Shown: in pieces, positions 29,134 through 37,297 of the stretch
Layout of the letters: every line of letters begins with the position of its first letter
Numbering within the stretch: the first letter of the stretch is position 1
From: an uncultured Polaribacter sp.
GTDB taxonomy: Bacteria > Bacteroidota > Bacteroidia > Flavobacteriales > Flavobacteriaceae
Direction: 5' to 3'
Assembly (NCBI RefSeq): GCF_947497695.1
Contig: NZ_CANMHM010000002.1
Location: forward strand, 124,001 to 188,000
DNA: 64,000 bases
Notes under the pieces: model-generated
What the model saw: the letters and a program-made list of their open reading frames with translations, nothing else
What the model was told of the DNA's origin: nothing
Database searches by the model: none
Translations under genes and position numbers: made by a program

Positions 29134-30123
29134 ATGAAAGCAATTTTAAACAAACTATACAATCACGAAAGATTATCTAAAACAGAAGCCACACAAATCT
29201 TAAAAGATATTGCCGCAGAAAAATACAATGATGCACATTTGGCTTCTTTTATGACTGTTTTTATGATGCGTCCTATTACTGCAGATGAACTTGCTGGTTT
29301 TAGAGTTGCTTTAAAAGAATTATCTATAAAAGTAGATTTATCAGATTATAATACCATTGATATTGTAGGAACTGGTGGAGATGGAAAAGATACGTTTAAT
29401 ATTTCTACATTGACCTCTTTTATCGTTGCAGGAACCGGACAAAAAGTAGCTAAACATGGTAATTATTCCGTTTCTTCTCAATCTGGTTCATCAGACATGT
29501 TAGAAAGTTTTGGGTATTATTTTACCAATGATGAAACTATTTTAAAAGAACACATAGAAAAAGCAAATATTTGTTTTTTACATGCTCCAAAATTTCATCC
29601 TGCAATGAAAGCTGTTGGCCCCACCAGAAAAGCTTTGGCTTTAAAAACATTTTTTAACATGTTAGGCCCTTTGGTAAACCCAAGTTCGCCAAAAAATCAT
29701 TTATTAGGTACTTTTAATTTAGAAATTGCACGTTTGTATAATTACATTTTACAAGAAGAAAATATTAATTACGGAATTATACATGCCTTAGATGGTTATG
29801 ATGAAATTTCTTTAACAAGCGGATTTAAATTTTTCACTAAAAAAGGAGAACAAATTATAAATCCAGAAGATTTAGGACAGAAAAGAATTCAACAATCAGA
29901 AATTTTTGGAGGCACTTCTGTTGCAGATGCTGCAAAAATATTCAAATCTATTATAGAAGGAAAAGGAACAGAAGCACAAAATAATGTAGTATTAACAAAT
30001 GCTGCTTTTGCTCTAACTATTGTTGATGAAAACAAGTCTTTTGAAAACGCATTTAGTGAAGCTAAAGATTCTCTTTTTGGGTTGAAAGCAAAAGAATGTT
30101 TACATTCTTTAATTACGAATTAG
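29134..30123 (+). CDS. trpD: Anthranilate phosphoribosyltransferase
   Basis: TrpD joins anthranilate to PRPP. The 329-residue protein has the glycine-rich PRPP site GTGGDGKDTFNIST (79-92), KHGNYSVSSQSGSSD for the diphosphate and anthranilate site, and FLHAPKFHPAMKAVGPTRKALALKTFFNMLGPLVNP, all diagnostic of the family. It precedes the inserted four-helix-bundle gene by 19 nt. Confidence 0.96.
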   Translation: MKAILNKLYNHERLSKTEATQILKDIAAEKYNDAHLASFMTVFMMRPITADELAGFRVALKELSIKVDLSDYNTIDIVGTGGDGKDTFNISTLTSFIVAGTGQKVAKHGNYSVSSQSGSSDMLESFGYYFTNDETILKEHIEKANICFLHAPKFHPAMKAVGPTRKALALKTFFNMLGPLVNPSSPKNHLLGTFNLEIARLYNYILQEENINYGIIHALDGYDEISLTSGFKFFTKKGEQIINPEDLGQKRIQQSEIFGGTSVADAAKIFKSIIEGKGTEAQNNVVLTNAAFALTIVDENKSFENAFSEAKDSLFGLKAKECLHSLITN

Positions 30124-30141
30124 TAATTATGAATTACTACT
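30110..30141 (+). repeat. Left flanking palindrome of the four-helix-bundle gene
   Basis: The words AATTACGAATTAGTAATTATG and GAATTACT lie across the trpD stop codon. Their reverse complements recur on the other side of the small gene (30492-30531). Confidence 0.5.
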
Positions 30142-30142
30142 C

Positions 30143-30502
30143 ATGAAAAAGGATAATATAATTCAAATCAAAAGTTATAATTTCGCAGTTCGTGTAGTAA
30201 AATTATACAAACATTTATCACAAGAAAAGAAAGAGTTTGTTTTAAGTAAACAATTGTTGCGTTCAGGAACATCAATTGGAGCAAATATTGAAGAAGCAAT
30301 TGGAGGTCAAAGTAGAAAAGACTTTTTTGCAAAATTAACAATCGCTTATAAAGAAGCCAGAGAATCTCATTATTGGATTCGCTTATTAAAGGATACTGAT
30401 TTCTTATCTGAAAAAGAATCAACATCACTATTAACAGATATTGAAGAAATTTTAAAAATTATCGGAAGTATTCAAAAAACAGTTAGAAACACAAATTCGT
30501 AA
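30143..30502 (+). CDS. Four-helix-bundle protein (23S rRNA intervening-sequence type)
   Basis: This 119-residue all-helical protein matches the S23/IVP four-helix-bundle family: FAVRVVKLYKHL, then SKQLLRSGTSIGANIEEAIGGQSRKDFFAKLTIAYKEARESHYWIRLL. Family members are found in 23S rRNA intervening sequences, near reverse transcriptases (avd-like) and as orphans; their function is unclear. It has no known part in tryptophan synthesis, yet sits inside the trp operon between trpD and trpC. Similar palindromic AT-rich repeats in opposite orientation lie on both sides, which suggests a mobile passenger. Confidence 0.88.
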   Translation: MKKDNIIQIKSYNFAVRVVKLYKHLSQEKKEFVLSKQLLRSGTSIGANIEEAIGGQSRKDFFAKLTIAYKEARESHYWIRLLKDTDFLSEKESTSLLTDIEEILKIIGSIQKTVRNTNS

Positions 30503-30531
30503 TTCTTAATTTAGAATTCATAATTATTTAT
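30492..30531 (+). repeat. Right flanking palindrome of the four-helix-bundle gene
   Basis: AATTCGTAATTCTTAATT and AGAATTCATAATTA follow the small gene's stop. Read in reverse complement they give TAATTATGAATT and AATTACGAATT, the words of the left flank at 30110-30141. Confidence 0.5.
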
Positions 30532-31320
30532 ATGACAATTTTAGATAAAATAATCGCATTTAAAAAGAAGGAAATTGCAAAGATAAAAGCAGAAGTTCCT
30601 GTACAGAATTTAGTAAAAAGTCCGAGTTTTGGCAGAGAAACCTTTTCATTAAAAAAATCTTTATTAGAAGTAGGTTCTACAGGAATTATTGCCGAATTTA
30701 AACGTCAATCTCCATCAAAAGGAATCATTAATGACAAAGCTACTATTGCAGAAGTTACTAATGGATATTTAGAAGCAAATGTGTCTGCTCAATCTATTTT
30801 AACAGATACTTCTTTTTTTGGAGGAACTATGGCAGATTTAATGGAAGCAAGAGTAATCAATCAACAAAAACCAATTTTAAGAAAAGATTTTGTTGTGGAT
30901 GGATTTCAAATTGTAGAAGCAAAAGCCATTGGTGCAGATGCTATTTTATTAATTGCTTCTTGCCTTACATCCAAAGAATTAAAAAACTACGGGAATTTGG
31001 CTACTGATTTAGGTATGGAAGTTTTGTATGAAGTACATACGCAAGAAGAATTGGATAAAATAAACGATTTAGACAATAAAATTATCGGAATTAATAACCG
31101 TAATTTAAAAACTTTTGAAGTTGATTTAGAGCATTCTATAAAATTAGCAGGTCAAATACCTGATACTTGTTTAAAAGTTTCAGAAAGCGGTATTTCTGAC
31201 CCTAAAATTATTACAGGGTTAAAAGAATTTGGTTTTCAAGGATTTTTAATAGGAGAAAATTTTATGAAAACGGACAATCCTGGAGAAGCTTGTCAAGAAT
31301 TTATAAGTCAAATACGTTAA
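30532..31320 (+). CDS. trpC: Indole-3-glycerol phosphate synthase
   Basis: TrpC closes the indole ring. The 262-residue TIM barrel has EFKRQSPSKG (55-64) with the catalytic Lys57, KPILRKDFVVDGFQI, IGINNRNLKTFEVDL and VSESGISDP, all expected for the family. It is not fused to trpF here. Confidence 0.96.
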   Translation: MTILDKIIAFKKKEIAKIKAEVPVQNLVKSPSFGRETFSLKKSLLEVGSTGIIAEFKRQSPSKGIINDKATIAEVTNGYLEANVSAQSILTDTSFFGGTMADLMEARVINQQKPILRKDFVVDGFQIVEAKAIGADAILLIASCLTSKELKNYGNLATDLGMEVLYEVHTQEELDKINDLDNKIIGINNRNLKTFEVDLEHSIKLAGQIPDTCLKVSESGISDPKIITGLKEFGFQGFLIGENFMKTDNPGEACQEFISQIR

Positions 31321-31419
31321 AAAAGTGTAACTGTTAAATTGTTTAAAAGACTGTTTTTTTTAAAGTTCTGGAAAAACAGTTAAACGCATAAACAATTACA
31401 CGATTAAACAAAACTTATC
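31321..31419 (+). repeat. Imperfect inverted repeat between trpC and trpF
   Basis: GTGTAACTGTT (31325-31335) and the reverse-complementary-type words near 31370-31411 can form a long imperfect hairpin. A 21-nt stretch at 31391-31411 is identical to 32152-32172 on the other side of trpF. No gene was seen. Confidence 0.6.
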
Positions 31420-32115
31420 ATGAAATTAAAGGTTTGTGGAATGAAATTCACAGAAAATATGCAGCAAGTTGCAGCTTTAAGTCCAGATTATTTAGGGTTT
31501 ATTTTCTATGAAAAATCGAAAAGAAATTTTGAAGGAATTATTCCAGAATTACCTAAATCCATCAAAAAAACGGGGGTTTTTGTAAATGAACTTATAGAAA
31601 TTGTTGTTTCTTTAGTTGAAGAGTACAGATTAGAAGCCATACAATTACATGGAGATGAATCTGTTGAATATATTATAGCGTTAAAAAAGCAATTATTAGA
31701 AAATAGAGCTTTATTTATTAAAGAAAACAAGCAGATTAAAAAGCAAAAAAATAAACATTATATCTCTAAAAACGAAGTTGAAATTATAAAGGTTTTTGGA
31801 ATTAAAGACACCTTTAATTTTGATGTTTTAAAACCCTATGTAGATGTTGTAGATTACTTTTTATTTGATACCAAAGGAAAAGAAAGAGGCGGAAATGGAA
31901 CAAAATTTGATTGGACCGTTTTAGAAAAATATCCTTACAAAAAACCATTCTTTTTAAGTGGAGGAATTGGACTGGATGATTTAGAACAATTAAAAATAGT
32001 GTTAAACTCTAATTTACCAATTTATGCGTTAGATGTAAATAGTAAATTTGAAAGCAAACCAGGAGTTAAGAAAATAGACGAGTTAGAAAAATTTAAAAAA
32101 GAAATTTTTGTGTAA
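31420..32115 (+). CDS. trpF: Phosphoribosylanthranilate isomerase with a Lys-rich insertion
   Basis: TrpF performs the Amadori rearrangement before TrpC. It starts MKLKVCGMKF, placing the catalytic Cys at residue 6, and has QLHGDES (75-81), LFDTKG with Asp150, and GGIGLDD. At 231 residues it is longer than the usual 200-215, because residues about 92-122 carry a lysine-rich insertion (KENKQIKKQKNKHYISK). The gene is bracketed by two copies of the same intergenic repeat. Confidence 0.93.
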   Translation: MKLKVCGMKFTENMQQVAALSPDYLGFIFYEKSKRNFEGIIPELPKSIKKTGVFVNELIEIVVSLVEEYRLEAIQLHGDESVEYIIALKKQLLENRALFIKENKQIKKQKNKHYISKNEVEIIKVFGIKDTFNFDVLKPYVDVVDYFLFDTKGKERGGNGTKFDWTVLEKYPYKKPFFLSGGIGLDDLEQLKIVLNSNLPIYALDVNSKFESKPGVKKIDELEKFKKEIFV

Positions 32116-32198
32116 TTGTGTAACTGTTGAATTGTGTAAAATACGCAAACCAACAATTACACGATTAAACAATTGAACAATTACACAACAAAAACAAT
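32116..32198 (+). repeat. Imperfect inverted repeat between trpF and trpB
   Basis: TTGTGTAACTGTTGAATTGT on the left and AACAATTGAACAATTACACA on the right pair over much of their length. The copy shares 21 identical bases (32152-32172) and GTGTAACTGTT (32118-32128, partly inside the trpF end) with the trpC-trpF spacer. Confidence 0.65.
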
Positions 32199-33383
32199 AT
32201 GAAATCAAAATTTCAACCAGACGAAAATGGATATTTTGGACAATTTGGGGGGGCATTTATACCTGAATTATTGCATCCTAATGTAAAAGAACTAGCGGAT
32301 AATTATATTCAAATCATAGAATCTGAAGAGTTTCAAACTGAATACAAATCGCTTTTAAAAGACTATGTTGGTCGTCCAACACCTTTGTATTTAGCAAAAA
32401 GATTATCAGAAAAATATGGTGCTACAATATATTTAAAACGAGAAGATTTAAATCATACTGGTGCACATAAAGTAAACAATACTATTGGTCAGATTTTAAT
32501 AGCTAAAAAACTGGGTAAAACAAAAATTCTTGCAGAAACTGGCGCAGGACAACATGGAGTTGCAACAGCAACAGTTTGTGCTTTAATGGGTTTAGATTGT
32601 ACTGTTTTTATGGGCGAAAAAGATATTGTGAGACAAGCACCTAATGTTGCCAGAATGAAAATGTTAGGAGCAAAAGTGGTTGCTGCAACTTCTGGTTCTA
32701 AAACATTAAAAGATGCAACTAATGAAGCTATAAGATACTGGATTCAGCATCCAGAAACTTTTTATTTAATTGGTTCTGTTGTAGGACCAGCTCCACATCC
32801 AGATATGGTAGCACGCTTACAAGCCATTATTTCTGAAGAAATGAAATGGCAATTAAAAGAAAAAACAGGCAAAGAAAACCCAGATACAATTATTGCTTGT
32901 GTTGGTGGAGGAAGTAACGCTGCAGGTGCATTTTATCATTATTTAGATGATGACAATGTAGAATTAATTGCTGTAGAAGCCGCTGGTTTAGGAGTAAATT
33001 CTGGAGAAAGTGCTGCTACTTCTCAATTAGGTGAAGTAGGAATTATTCATGGTTCTAAAACCATTTTAATGCAAGATGAATATGGACAAATTGTTGAACC
33101 TTATTCTATTTCTGCTGGTTTAGATTACCCTGGTGTTGGGCCTTTACACGCTTTTTTATATGAAAGTAAAAGAGCAAAATTTATGAATGCAACAGATAAA
33201 GAAGCATTAGCTGCTGCCTATGAATTAACTAAAATAGAAGGAATTATTCCTGCTTTAGAAACTGCACATGCTTTGGCTGTTTTGCCTAAAATTAAGTTTA
33301 AAAAAGACCAAGTGGTTGTAATCAATTTATCTGGTAGAGGAGATAAAGACTTAGAAACATTTATACAACATTTAGAAGATTAA
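32199..33383 (+). CDS. trpB: Tryptophan synthase beta chain
   Basis: TrpB condenses indole with serine. It has the PLP-binding Lys91 in [15 protein letters not shown], the phosphate-binding GGGSNAAG, and the C-terminal segment LSGRGDKD. The length of 394 residues and the opening [15 protein letters not shown] are typical of TrpB1, which works with TrpA. Confidence 0.97.
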   Translation: MKSKFQPDENGYFGQFGGAFIPELLHPNVKELADNYIQIIESEEFQTEYKSLLKDYVGRPTPLYLAKRLSEKYGATIYLKREDLNHTGAHKVNNTIGQILIAKKLGKTKILAETGAGQHGVATATVCALMGLDCTVFMGEKDIVRQAPNVARMKMLGAKVVAATSGSKTLKDATNEAIRYWIQHPETFYLIGSVVGPAPHPDMVARLQAIISEEMKWQLKEKTGKENPDTIIACVGGGSNAAGAFYHYLDDDNVELIAVEAAGLGVNSGESAATSQLGEVGIIHGSKTILMQDEYGQIVEPYSISAGLDYPGVGPLHAFLYESKRAKFMNATDKEALAAAYELTKIEGIIPALETAHALAVLPKIKFKKDQVVVINLSGRGDKDLETFIQHLED

Positions 33384-33390
33384 ATTACAC

Positions 33391-33423
33391 AGACCTCACA
33401 GGTTTTAAAAACCTGTGAGGTCT
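33391..33423 (+). repeat. Perfect 33-nt palindrome between trpB and trpA
   Basis: The 16-nt arm beginning AGACCTCACAGG pairs perfectly with the right arm ending CCTGTGAGGTCT around a single A. The same GACCTCACAGG palindrome is, from memory, scattered through flavobacterial genomes. It is not followed by a T-run, so it is more likely a mobile-type repeat than a terminator. Confidence 0.85.
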
Positions 33424-33436
33424 TAAAACATATAGA

Positions 33437-34204
33437 ATGAATTCAATTCAGCAATTATTTCAAAAAAAAGATAAGAATCTTTTATCAATTTATTTTACTT
33501 GTGGATATCCAAAATTAGAGGATACTTCAAAAGTAATATCAGCATTAGAAAAAAGTAATGTCGATTTTATTGAGGTGGGATTACCCTATTCAGATCCTTT
33601 GGCAGATGGACCAACAATACAAGATAGTAGCCAGAAAGCATTAGAAAATGGTATTAACTTAGACATTATTTTCGATCAATTAATGACAATTAAACAAACC
33701 AACAAAACACCTTTGGTTTTAATGGGCTATTTAAACCAAATGCTAAAATATGGTGAGGAAAAATTCTGCCAAAAGGTTGTAGAATGTGGTATTGACACTT
33801 TAATTCTACCAGATTTACCAATGGTAGAATTTGAAAATCATTATAAAAAATTGTTTGATAAATATGGTTTAACAAATGTATTTTTAATCACTCCTCATAC
33901 ATCCGAAGAAAGAATTAGAAAGATAGATTCTTATTCTAAAGCATTTATTTATGTGGTTGCTTCTGCCTCAATTACTGGTGCAAAAGGAGATATATCTAAC
34001 AACCAAGTTGCTTATTTTGAAAGAATAAAAGCAATGAATTTAAAAAGTAAACTAATTATTGGTTTTGGTATTTCTGATAAACAAACTTTTAATACTGCTT
34101 GTAAATATGCAAATGGAACCATTATTGGATCAGCATTTATAAAGTATTTGGGTAAAAACGGAATTGATAAAATAGATGATTTTATAAAACCAATCATCTC
34201 TTAA
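33437..34204 (+). CDS. trpA: Tryptophan synthase alpha chain
   Basis: TrpA releases indole from indole-3-glycerol phosphate and passes it to TrpB. Catalytic Glu46 and Asp57 lie in FIEVGLPYSDPLADGP. LPDLPMVE and SASITGAKG are also conserved, and GFGISD binds phosphate. The 255-residue length is normal. It ends the operon and is followed by a strong terminator. Confidence 0.96.
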   Translation: MNSIQQLFQKKDKNLLSIYFTCGYPKLEDTSKVISALEKSNVDFIEVGLPYSDPLADGPTIQDSSQKALENGINLDIIFDQLMTIKQTNKTPLVLMGYLNQMLKYGEEKFCQKVVECGIDTLILPDLPMVEFENHYKKLFDKYGLTNVFLITPHTSEERIRKIDSYSKAFIYVVASASITGAKGDISNNQVAYFERIKAMNLKSKLIIGFGISDKQTFNTACKYANGTIIGSAFIKYLGKNGIDKIDDFIKPIIS

Positions 34205-34208
34205 AAAC

Positions 34209-34241
34209 AAAAAAGCGAAACTTTATCAGTTTCGCTTTTTT
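34209..34241. terminator. trp operon terminator (also usable from the other side)
   Basis: AAAAAAGCGAAAC (34209-34221) pairs with GTTTCGCTTTTTT (34229-34241) over a 7-nt loop. It can also end the converging FKBP gene. Confidence 0.9.
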
Positions 34242-34261
34242 GTTCTTGAGTTTAAAATAAT

Positions 34262-35104
34262 TTAATTTACACTAATTAGTTTTACATCAAAAACTAAAAC
34301 AGAATATCCAGGAATTGTACCTGTACCTGAAGTTCCATAACCCAAAGTATAAGGAATTAACAAAACACCATCTCCACCTTTTTTAAAAAACTGTAAACCT
34401 TCTGTCCAACCAGGTATTACTCTACTCAAATTAAATGAAGCTGAGCTAGTACTTTCATCAAAAACAGTTCCGTTTAAAAAATATCCTTTATAATCAACAG
34501 TTACATTAGATGTTGCTGTTGGTTGACTTCCTGTTCCTTCATTATTAACAACATAATACAAACCAGAAGCTGTTTTTGTAGCTGTTAAATTATTATCTTC
34601 AATATATTTTAAAATGGCAGCTTCATTTTCTGCTTCAAAACTTGGGTAGGCTGCATTCAATTTTACATCAAAAATTAGTACAGCACCACCAGGAATTGTA
34701 CCTGAAGCATTTCCAAATTGTGCATATCCTAATGATGAAGGGATTAGTAACTTACCCTCTCCTCCTTCATTAAAAAGTTGAAGCCCTTCCCTTAAACCTA
34801 ATATTAAATTACTATTCATTGCAAAAGTAGTTCCAGCATCTGAAGTTTCGCCAAAAGTACTTCCATTTAAGAGATAACCTTTATAATTTATATTTACTAC
34901 AGAAGTACTACTTACTGGGTCTCCTGTACCTTGACTATTAATAACATAATACAAACCTGAATCGGTTTTTGAAGCAGTTAAATTGTTGTCTGCTATATAT
35001 TTTAGAATATCTTCTTCTGTTTCTTGCACAAATGAATTTTCATCATCTTTTAAACAAGATGTAAAAAGTAGTATTGAAAAAAACAGTGATATGTATACTT
35101 TCAT
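34262..35104 (-). CDS. Lipoprotein with two tandem FKBP prolyl isomerase domains
   Basis: FKBP proteins speed proline cis-trans isomerisation during folding; this one is lipid-anchored outside the inner membrane (lipobox Cys17, LLFTSCLKDD). Two homologous halves are visible: about 32-152 and about 158-280. Each starts with EEDILKYIADNNLTASKTDSGLYYV-type sequence and ends IPGxxVLIFDVKL. The repeat indicates internal duplication. Close relatives with one domain occur in Bacteroidota. No partner gene is adjacent. Confidence 0.9.
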   Translation of the reverse strand: MKVYISLFFSILLFTSCLKDDENSFVQETEEDILKYIADNNLTASKTDSGLYYVINSQGTGDPVSSTSVVNINYKGYLLNGSTFGETSDAGTTFAMNSNLILGLREGLQLFNEGGEGKLLIPSSLGYAQFGNASGTIPGGAVLIFDVKLNAAYPSFEAENEAAILKYIEDNNLTATKTASGLYYVVNNEGTGSQPTATSNVTVDYKGYFLNGTVFDESTSSASFNLSRVIPGWTEGLQFFKKGGDGVLLIPYTLGYGTSGTGTIPGYSVLVFDVKLISVN

Positions 35105-35218
35105 TTTTAAATATTTTAAATTCTATACAAATGTAAATTAAAAATAAATCAATTTTAAGTTTGATAATAGAAGGTATTCATAAAATTAGTTATATTAGGG
35201 TCTTAAAAAATAAAAAAG

Positions 35219-35452
35219 ATGGAATTACCAAAAAGAGCTGGAGATAAATCTATCCCAGTAGAATTAGAAGCAGGAAAAAACTATGCTTGGTGCACTTGTG
35301 GCTTGTCTGAAAACCAACCATTATGTGATGGAAAACACAGAGGAACAGGGATGAGTCCGAATGTTTTTACCGCAGAAAAAACAGAAACCAAAAACTTATG
35401 TGCATGTAAAGCAACTAAGAATGGACCTTTTTGTGATGGATCTCATAGATAA
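35219..35452 (+). CDS. Double CDGSH iron-sulfur protein
   Basis: This 77-residue protein has two complete CDGSH motifs: Cys25-x-Cys27, Cys36 and His40 (CDGKH), then Cys61-x-Cys63, Cys72 and His76 (CDGSH). Each should bind one [2Fe-2S] cluster with three Cys and one His. The double-motif arrangement in one chain resembles the Miner2 type. Its physiological role in bacteria is not settled; redox or cluster transfer is the usual suggestion. It is a single-gene unit with its own terminator. Confidence 0.93.
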   Translation: MELPKRAGDKSIPVELEAGKNYAWCTCGLSENQPLCDGKHRGTGMSPNVFTAEKTETKNLCACKATKNGPFCDGSHR

Positions 35453-35455
35453 TTT

Positions 35456-35498
35456 AAATTACCATTTCTAGTAAATTTGAAATGGTAATTTTTTTTTA
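35456..35498 (+). terminator. Terminator of the CDGSH gene
   Basis: AAATTACCATTTC (35456-35468) pairs with GAAATGGTAATTT (35479-35491) and is followed by a long T-run. Confidence 0.85.
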
Positions 35499-37259
35499 AA
35501 AATTAAACTGATAACTTAAACCTGCTAAAATTTGAAATCCTTGGGTATCAAAATTTGCAAAACGTTGATATTCTGTATTTAAAACATTGTTTAGTTTTAT
35601 GAATGTTGAAAATTTATCATTAAAATGATATCCTCCATTTAAATTCACATCCACAAAAGCATCTATGGTTTCAGAGCCACTAATTGCTGTTGGAAATTGC
35701 CCACTATATAAAGCATCTTTTCTTTCACTAACATGAAAAATATTTGTCCCTGCAAACCATTTATCATCAGAATATTTTGCAGAAAAAGTAACTTCTGTAG
35801 TTGGTAAATTCCAACTTTCTGATTCGTTTTCTAAAGTAAACTCATTGTAAATTCCTTGAACTCTAAATGATAAACTTTTAGAATAATCATAAGCTAACTC
35901 AGCTAGAATACTGGTTGTTTCAACATCATCATAAACCACACTAAAAGAATTTCCATATTCATATCCATTTAAAAGATTTCCTCCTAATGTATTATTTGTT
36001 CCGTTAGATTTTGAGGCATTTCTTAAAAATAAAGGCCTATCATCTTCAGATTTCATAATTCCTTTGAAGTTAAAACTGACCTTACTACTCACTTTACCGT
36101 TAAAACCAACAAATAAATTAGACTTTTCTAACGTTTGTTGAATCAATTGTGTAGGAGAAATAAACGGGTTTTCTGCTGCAAAATTTTGATACGTATTTGT
36201 GCGTAAATCTCCAGTAAAACCAGCATAAATATTTAGATAATTTTCTACTATAGATGTTTGGATAAATAAATCTGGCAAAATAAATGTATTGTTTTCATCA
36301 TTTTCAGAATCTATAGATGCTAACAATTTAAAGCCCAATTTTAAAATAAAATTATTGTTTTGAATTTTATACTGTGGATTTAAACCTATTGTAGTTATAG
36401 CATATTGAATAGCATTTAGAGCTGAATAATCATTTTCAAAATCTCCTTTTAAAAATTCTATACTTGTTTTTAAATCAAGGTCATTTAAATTTGAACTGAT
36501 AGCATATAAGGGGAAATTTAAATTTGTATTTAAATTTAATAAAACTTCAGTGCTTTTAAAACTATCTGTAAAATAAGACGCTTTTAACTCACCAGATTCA
36601 ATTGTAGCATCTTTAATATTATAAGCTCCAATTAACTGAAGATTACTATAAATCTGTTCTTCATTTATAGCATTTGTTATTGGCTCTGTAAAAGTAATAC
36701 CTGGTAAACCATACCAATTATATAAATTTCTTGCAGCATTTAAACGAACTTTCCAATCATAGTCTCGCTCATTTTGTTTGTAAAAAGCCCCTGCATTTAA
36801 ATTAGAAAAATTACTATTTAAAACAGAATTTCTAATATTTTCTTCTGATGCAAGGTATTTTGCATTGAAACCTATCTCGTTTTTATAATGAGTTGTATGA
36901 TGCAAATACGTCTCAAAATAAGGAGTTACATAATTACCAAAACCAGCTGCAACATAGTTGTCATAAATTCGCTCGTTAGAAATTAAATTTATACTTTTCA
37001 CAACACCTGTTTTAGGAACAAATGTAGAAGCAACAGGTGCAGAAAAAATTGAATACCTTAATTTTTTCTTTTGATTTTTTCTAAGCAGTTCTATTTCAGG
37101 ATTCTTTTTAATCTTGTTAGCATCAGAAATTTCTGGGTTGTATGTTGTTACAATATTTACAACTTCTGTTTTTACGTTTTCTTTAATTGAATCTTTTTTT
37201 TGAGCATTTAAACCTAAAAAAACAAAATATATTAAAAATAATGTGAAAGCTTTTTTCAT
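35496..37259 (-). CDS. TonB-dependent receptor-like outer membrane barrel without plug
   Basis: This 587-residue protein has a signal peptide (1-19, ending LNAQ) and a long series of beta strands ending SYQFNF. The C-terminal part (LNGGYHFNDKFSTFIKLNNVLNTEYQRFANFDTQGFQILAGLSYQFNF) is typical of TonB-dependent receptor barrels. No carboxypeptidase-like or plug domain is present; the N-terminus has only KTEVVNIVTTYNPEISDANKIKKNPEIE. It lies 38 nt after the large TPR gene on the same strand, so the two probably act together in the outer membrane. The exact function is unknown. Confidence 0.75.
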   Translation of the reverse strand: MKKAFTLFLIYFVFLGLNAQKKDSIKENVKTEVVNIVTTYNPEISDANKIKKNPEIELLRKNQKKKLRYSIFSAPVASTFVPKTGVVKSINLISNERIYDNYVAAGFGNYVTPYFETYLHHTTHYKNEIGFNAKYLASEENIRNSVLNSNFSNLNAGAFYKQNERDYDWKVRLNAARNLYNWYGLPGITFTEPITNAINEEQIYSNLQLIGAYNIKDATIESGELKASYFTDSFKSTEVLLNLNTNLNFPLYAISSNLNDLDLKTSIEFLKGDFENDYSALNAIQYAITTIGLNPQYKIQNNNFILKLGFKLLASIDSENDENNTFILPDLFIQTSIVENYLNIYAGFTGDLRTNTYQNFAAENPFISPTQLIQQTLEKSNLFVGFNGKVSSKVSFNFKGIMKSEDDRPLFLRNASKSNGTNNTLGGNLLNGYEYGNSFSVVYDDVETTSILAELAYDYSKSLSFRVQGIYNEFTLENESESWNLPTTEVTFSAKYSDDKWFAGTNIFHVSERKDALYSGQFPTAISGSETIDAFVDVNLNGGYHFNDKFSTFIKLNNVLNTEYQRFANFDTQGFQILAGLSYQFNF

Positions 37260-37297
37260 TAATTGTATTCTTTTTAAAAGTACTGTTTACTTGTTAT

